A DNA stretch of 64,000 bases. It comes from Nitrospirota bacterium (GTDB taxonomy: Bacteria; Nitrospirota; Nitrospiria; Nitrospirales; Nitrospiraceae). Under the pieces are notes generated by a model. It had not been told where the DNA came from. It did no database searches and saw only the letters and a program-made list of their open reading frames with translations. Position 1 is the first letter of the stretch, and each line of letters begins with the position of its first letter. The DNA lies in NCBI GenBank assembly GCA_004296885.1, contig SCVN01000023.1, positions 62,001-126,000 of the forward strand, read 5' to 3'. Both the position numbers and the translations under genes were made by a program. Shown piece after piece: positions 61,791 through 64,000 of this stretch.

Positions 61791-62812
61791 GACGAGGCCT
61801 GGCGCTCTTGTTGGCTGGCGTCGGCTTTTGCATGGCTGGGGCCTGGCTCTTCCAGTGGGCCACCACGACAACGGTCGATCGGCCTGGCCAAGGGGTGGTC
61901 AAGACCATCGAGATTCCAGATGGGGCGACATTTCGGCAGGTCGCGGCGCTGCTGCAACGGGAACACCTCCTCTGGAGCCAATGGGGGTTTCTGCTCTTGG
62001 GGAAATTGACGGCGTCGGATCGCCGGATCGTGGCGGGGGAATATGCGCTCCGGTCCGATATGTCGCCCAAGGACTTGCTGGCCGAGCTTCGAAGCGGCCA
62101 CGTGGTGCTGCATCCGGTGACGATTCCGGAGGGGTATACCGCCGCTCAGATTGCCGAGCTGCTTGACCAAAGGGGAGTCTTGGAGGGCAAGGAATTTTTG
62201 CGCCTGGTGCATGATCGAGACTTCATCCAGAGCCTCAGTCTCGAGACGGATAGTCTTGAAGGGTATTTGTTTCCAAGTACCTACCGGCTGGCCAGGCGAG
62301 TCAAAAGCAAAGACGTGATCGCAACCATGGTGGGCAGCCTCCGGCAGGTCTTGACCCCGGAGCTTCAGGCTCGCGCGAAGGAAGTGAACATGAGCGTCCA
62401 TGACGTGCTGACTCTGGCGTCGGTGATCGAAAAAGAGTCGGGCGTCGAGTCCGAGCGCGAACTGGTGTCGGCGGTGTTTCATAACCGCCTCCGGCGGCAC
62501 ATTCCACTCCAGAGCGATCCGACCGTCATCTACGGGATTCAGAATTTTGACGGCAATCTGACCAAGAAGGACCTGGCCGCCGCCGGTCCGTACAATACGT
62601 ATCGCATCACCGGCCTTCCGCCGGGCCCCATTGCCAACCCCGGCGCAGGAGCTATCCGGGCGGCGCTCTACCCCGTGCCGACTAATTACCTCTATTTTGT
62701 TTCCCGCAACGACGGCACGCATCAGTTCTCCTCCACATTGGCGGAGCACAACCGGGCGGTGGAGCAGTACCAGCGTCGGCCGCATCGGCGTCAAGCCAAG
62801 CACCTGTCATGA
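61787..62812 (+). CDS. mltG: Endolytic peptidoglycan transglycosylase MltG
   Basis: A 341-residue inner-membrane protein with one N-terminal helix (residues about 4-24) and a LysM-like region before the YceG fold. The catalytic Glu lies in LASVIEKESGVESERELVSAVFHNRL (split at the fold) and YNTYRITGLPPGPIANPG is the family hallmark. It cuts nascent glycan strands. The ATG overlaps the ruvX stop. Confidence 0.95.
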   Translation: MRRGLALLLAGVGFCMAGAWLFQWATTTTVDRPGQGVVKTIEIPDGATFRQVAALLQREHLLWSQWGFLLLGKLTASDRRIVAGEYALRSDMSPKDLLAELRSGHVVLHPVTIPEGYTAAQIAELLDQRGVLEGKEFLRLVHDRDFIQSLSLETDSLEGYLFPSTYRLARRVKSKDVIATMVGSLRQVLTPELQARAKEVNMSVHDVLTLASVIEKESGVESERELVSAVFHNRLRRHIPLQSDPTVIYGIQNFDGNLTKKDLAAAGPYNTYRITGLPPGPIANPGAGAIRAALYPVPTNYLYFVSRNDGTHQFSSTLAEHNRAVEQYQRRPHRRQAKHLS

Positions 62813-63522
62813 CCCAGAGACGAGACTCGCACATGTCCTTCGATCCGCAGCAGGACCTTGCCGCCCGCATCGATCATACGATCCTCCGTCCCGATGCGAC
62901 GAGGGCTGACGTCATGCAGCTCTGCGAGGAGGCGGTGCAGTATAGATTCACGGTCGTTTTTGTGCCTCCCTGCTACGCGGCCCAGGCCATCAAGGCCCTC
63001 GCCGGCCGACCTGTCCGTGTGGGCATTCCCGTCGGGTTCCCGCACGGGATGCAGACGACCGCCGCCAAAGTCGGCGAAGCGGTTGAAGCCGTCGGCTTGG
63101 GCGTCACGGTGCTGGATATGGTGATGAATGTCAGCCTCCTGAAGTCTGGCGACCAGGCCCTGGTTCGTGATGATATCGCCGCCGTCGTGCACGCTACGCC
63201 GGGTGCGGAGCATAAAGTCATTCTCGAAACCGGCTATCTGACGCGGGAGGAAAAGCTTCTGGCCTGTCGGCTGGTGATCGACGCGGGCGCCGATTATGTG
63301 AAAACCTCGACGGGATTCGGCCCCGGTGGGGCGACGGTCGAGGACGTGCAGTTGCTGGCTCAGGCGGCGGCGGGCCGCGCCAAAGTCAAAGCCTCCGGGG
63401 GCATCCGCACCCTGGCCGCCACGCAGGCGCTCCTGACCGCCGGGGCGGATCGGATCGGAACCAGCGCCGGTGTCGCGATCATGAAAGAATGGCGCACGGC
63501 GCTTGCGTCGTCACGACCGTGA
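62809..63522 (+). CDS. deoC: Deoxyribose-phosphate aldolase
   Basis: A 237-residue class I aldolase. The Schiff-base Lys is K165 in ADYVKTSTGFGPGG; VVFVPPCY, GVTVLDMVMNV and KASGGIRT follow the usual order. It makes or cleaves 2-deoxyribose 5-phosphate in nucleoside salvage. The ATG at 62809 overlaps the mltG stop; 62833 is an alternative start. It closes the plus-strand run. Confidence 0.95.
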   Translation: MTQRRDSHMSFDPQQDLAARIDHTILRPDATRADVMQLCEEAVQYRFTVVFVPPCYAAQAIKALAGRPVRVGIPVGFPHGMQTTAAKVGEAVEAVGLGVTVLDMVMNVSLLKSGDQALVRDDIAAVVHATPGAEHKVILETGYLTREEKLLACRLVIDAGADYVKTSTGFGPGGATVEDVQLLAQAAAGRAKVKASGGIRTLAATQALLTAGADRIGTSAGVAIMKEWRTALASSRP

Positions 63523-63579
63523 TGGCTAATCTGTGGCCGCCATGTATCCTGGCCGTATCTTTAGGAAGGTGCCGGAAGA

Positions 63580-64000
63580 TTGATCAATAGCCTCTGCAGA
63601 CTGTTCCTGGCCTTCTACCGGCCGACCGTTCCGTCCGCCTCCCCGACGCCGGCCCAAGTCTGCCAACCCACGCTCATCAATTTCGACGCATTTTCCAGGG
63701 GCATCGACAACGTCCATATCGACGTGCGGCTCAGCCCGAAGTTTCAGGCCAAGGCGATCCGTATGATTGCCTTGCTCATTGACCAAGAGGCGGGAAGCGG
63801 ACGGTGGGGCGGAACGGCGAAAGGGCCGAGTCGGCAAGAATGGGAAGAGTATCGGGTCGGGTATGCCCGGATGATGGAGGCCACCGTCCATCGGGCCAAA
63901 ACCAGCGGAGGTATTCCGCTCGTCCAGTTGGTGCAGGTGAGCACAATCAAGTTCTTGTTGGGGCGCGTCCAGGCCGATTTGGAGGTGCTTCGGCAGACGA
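63580..64000 (+). CDS. Hypothetical protein, open at the window end
   Basis: A plus-strand frame opens at TTG 63580 (GGAAGGTGCCGGAAG upstream) and stays open for 140 codons to the last base. The product begins INSLCRLFLAFYRPTVPS, then LINFDAFSRGIDNVHIDV and EYRVGYARMMEATVHRAKT. No domain is recognised; the mostly helical later part is soluble. It lies 57 bases after deoC on the same strand. The C-terminal end is outside the window. Confidence 0.5.
   Translation, partial: MINSLCRLFLAFYRPTVPSASPTPAQVCQPTLINFDAFSRGIDNVHIDVRLSPKFQAKAIRMIALLIDQEAGSGRWGGTAKGPSRQEWEEYRVGYARMMEATVHRAKTSGGIPLVQLVQVSTIKFLLGRVQADLEVLRQT

Overview
The window is high-GC, gene-dense bacterial chromosome from an outer-membrane-bearing organism: it encodes an LptD homologue, porin-like barrels, many lipoproteins and TatC. 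Gene content fits Nitrospirota, most likely Nitrospira: a chlorite-dismutase-family protein, tandem DUF507 genes, a squalene-pathway HpnD, class II ribonucleotide reductase, and heavy investment in molybdenum. That assignment is inferred from gene content, since no rRNA is present. No phage, intact insertion sequence or CRISPR array was seen.

Layout. 0-1.4 kb: the end of a type I secretion-like ABC transporter and a MazF-type toxin with its antitoxin. 1.4-5 kb (minus strand): hpnD, a BtuF-like binding protein, a HAD hydrolase and an SH3-domain protein. 5-11.8 kb: a MEMO protein, nrdJ, a YjbQ protein, a PHP phosphoesterase and a FolB-methyltransferase fusion. 11.9-14.3 kb: molybdenum cofactor genes moaC, a moaD-moaE fusion and moaA. 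14.3-21.2 kb: a nickel-type transporter, an MBL hydrolase, accD, folC and lptD. 21.4-33.6 kb: trxA, recN, PP2C phosphatase, tandem DUF507 genes, bcp, radA, tsaB, rimI and tatC. 33.6-37 kb: a beta-propeller protein, a cyclophilin and an orphan RiPP-type radical SAM enzyme. 37.1-49.8 kb: a molybdate/oxyanion island. 50-54.5 kb: tRNA-Met, several hypothetical genes and the chlorite-dismutase-family protein. 54.8-64 kb: a plus-strand run with overlapping starts, cinA-thpR-recA-recX-alaS-ruvX-mltG-deoC, then an open frame leaving the window.

The most interesting region is 37.1-49.8 kb. It has an XRE regulator carrying a molybdate-binding-like domain, three ModA-like periplasmic proteins, ModB and ModC, and two copies of a lipoprotein + porin + ModA-like module placed on opposite strands. 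A YezD/DUF2292 protein and another outer-membrane barrel complete it. I read it as a candidate dedicated trans-envelope route for molybdate or a related oxyanion. With moaA/moaC/moaD-moaE 25 kb away this suits a cell with a high molybdenum demand (nitrite oxidoreductase of Nitrospira is a molybdopterin enzyme), but the substrate is not proven by the sequence.

Other points of note are the FolB-methyltransferase fusion, the MoaD-MoaE fusion with an internal Gly-Gly, the orphan radical SAM enzyme with CX7CX2C spacing, a chlorite-dismutase relative apparently without the distal arginine, and at least two families of palindromic intergenic repeats.
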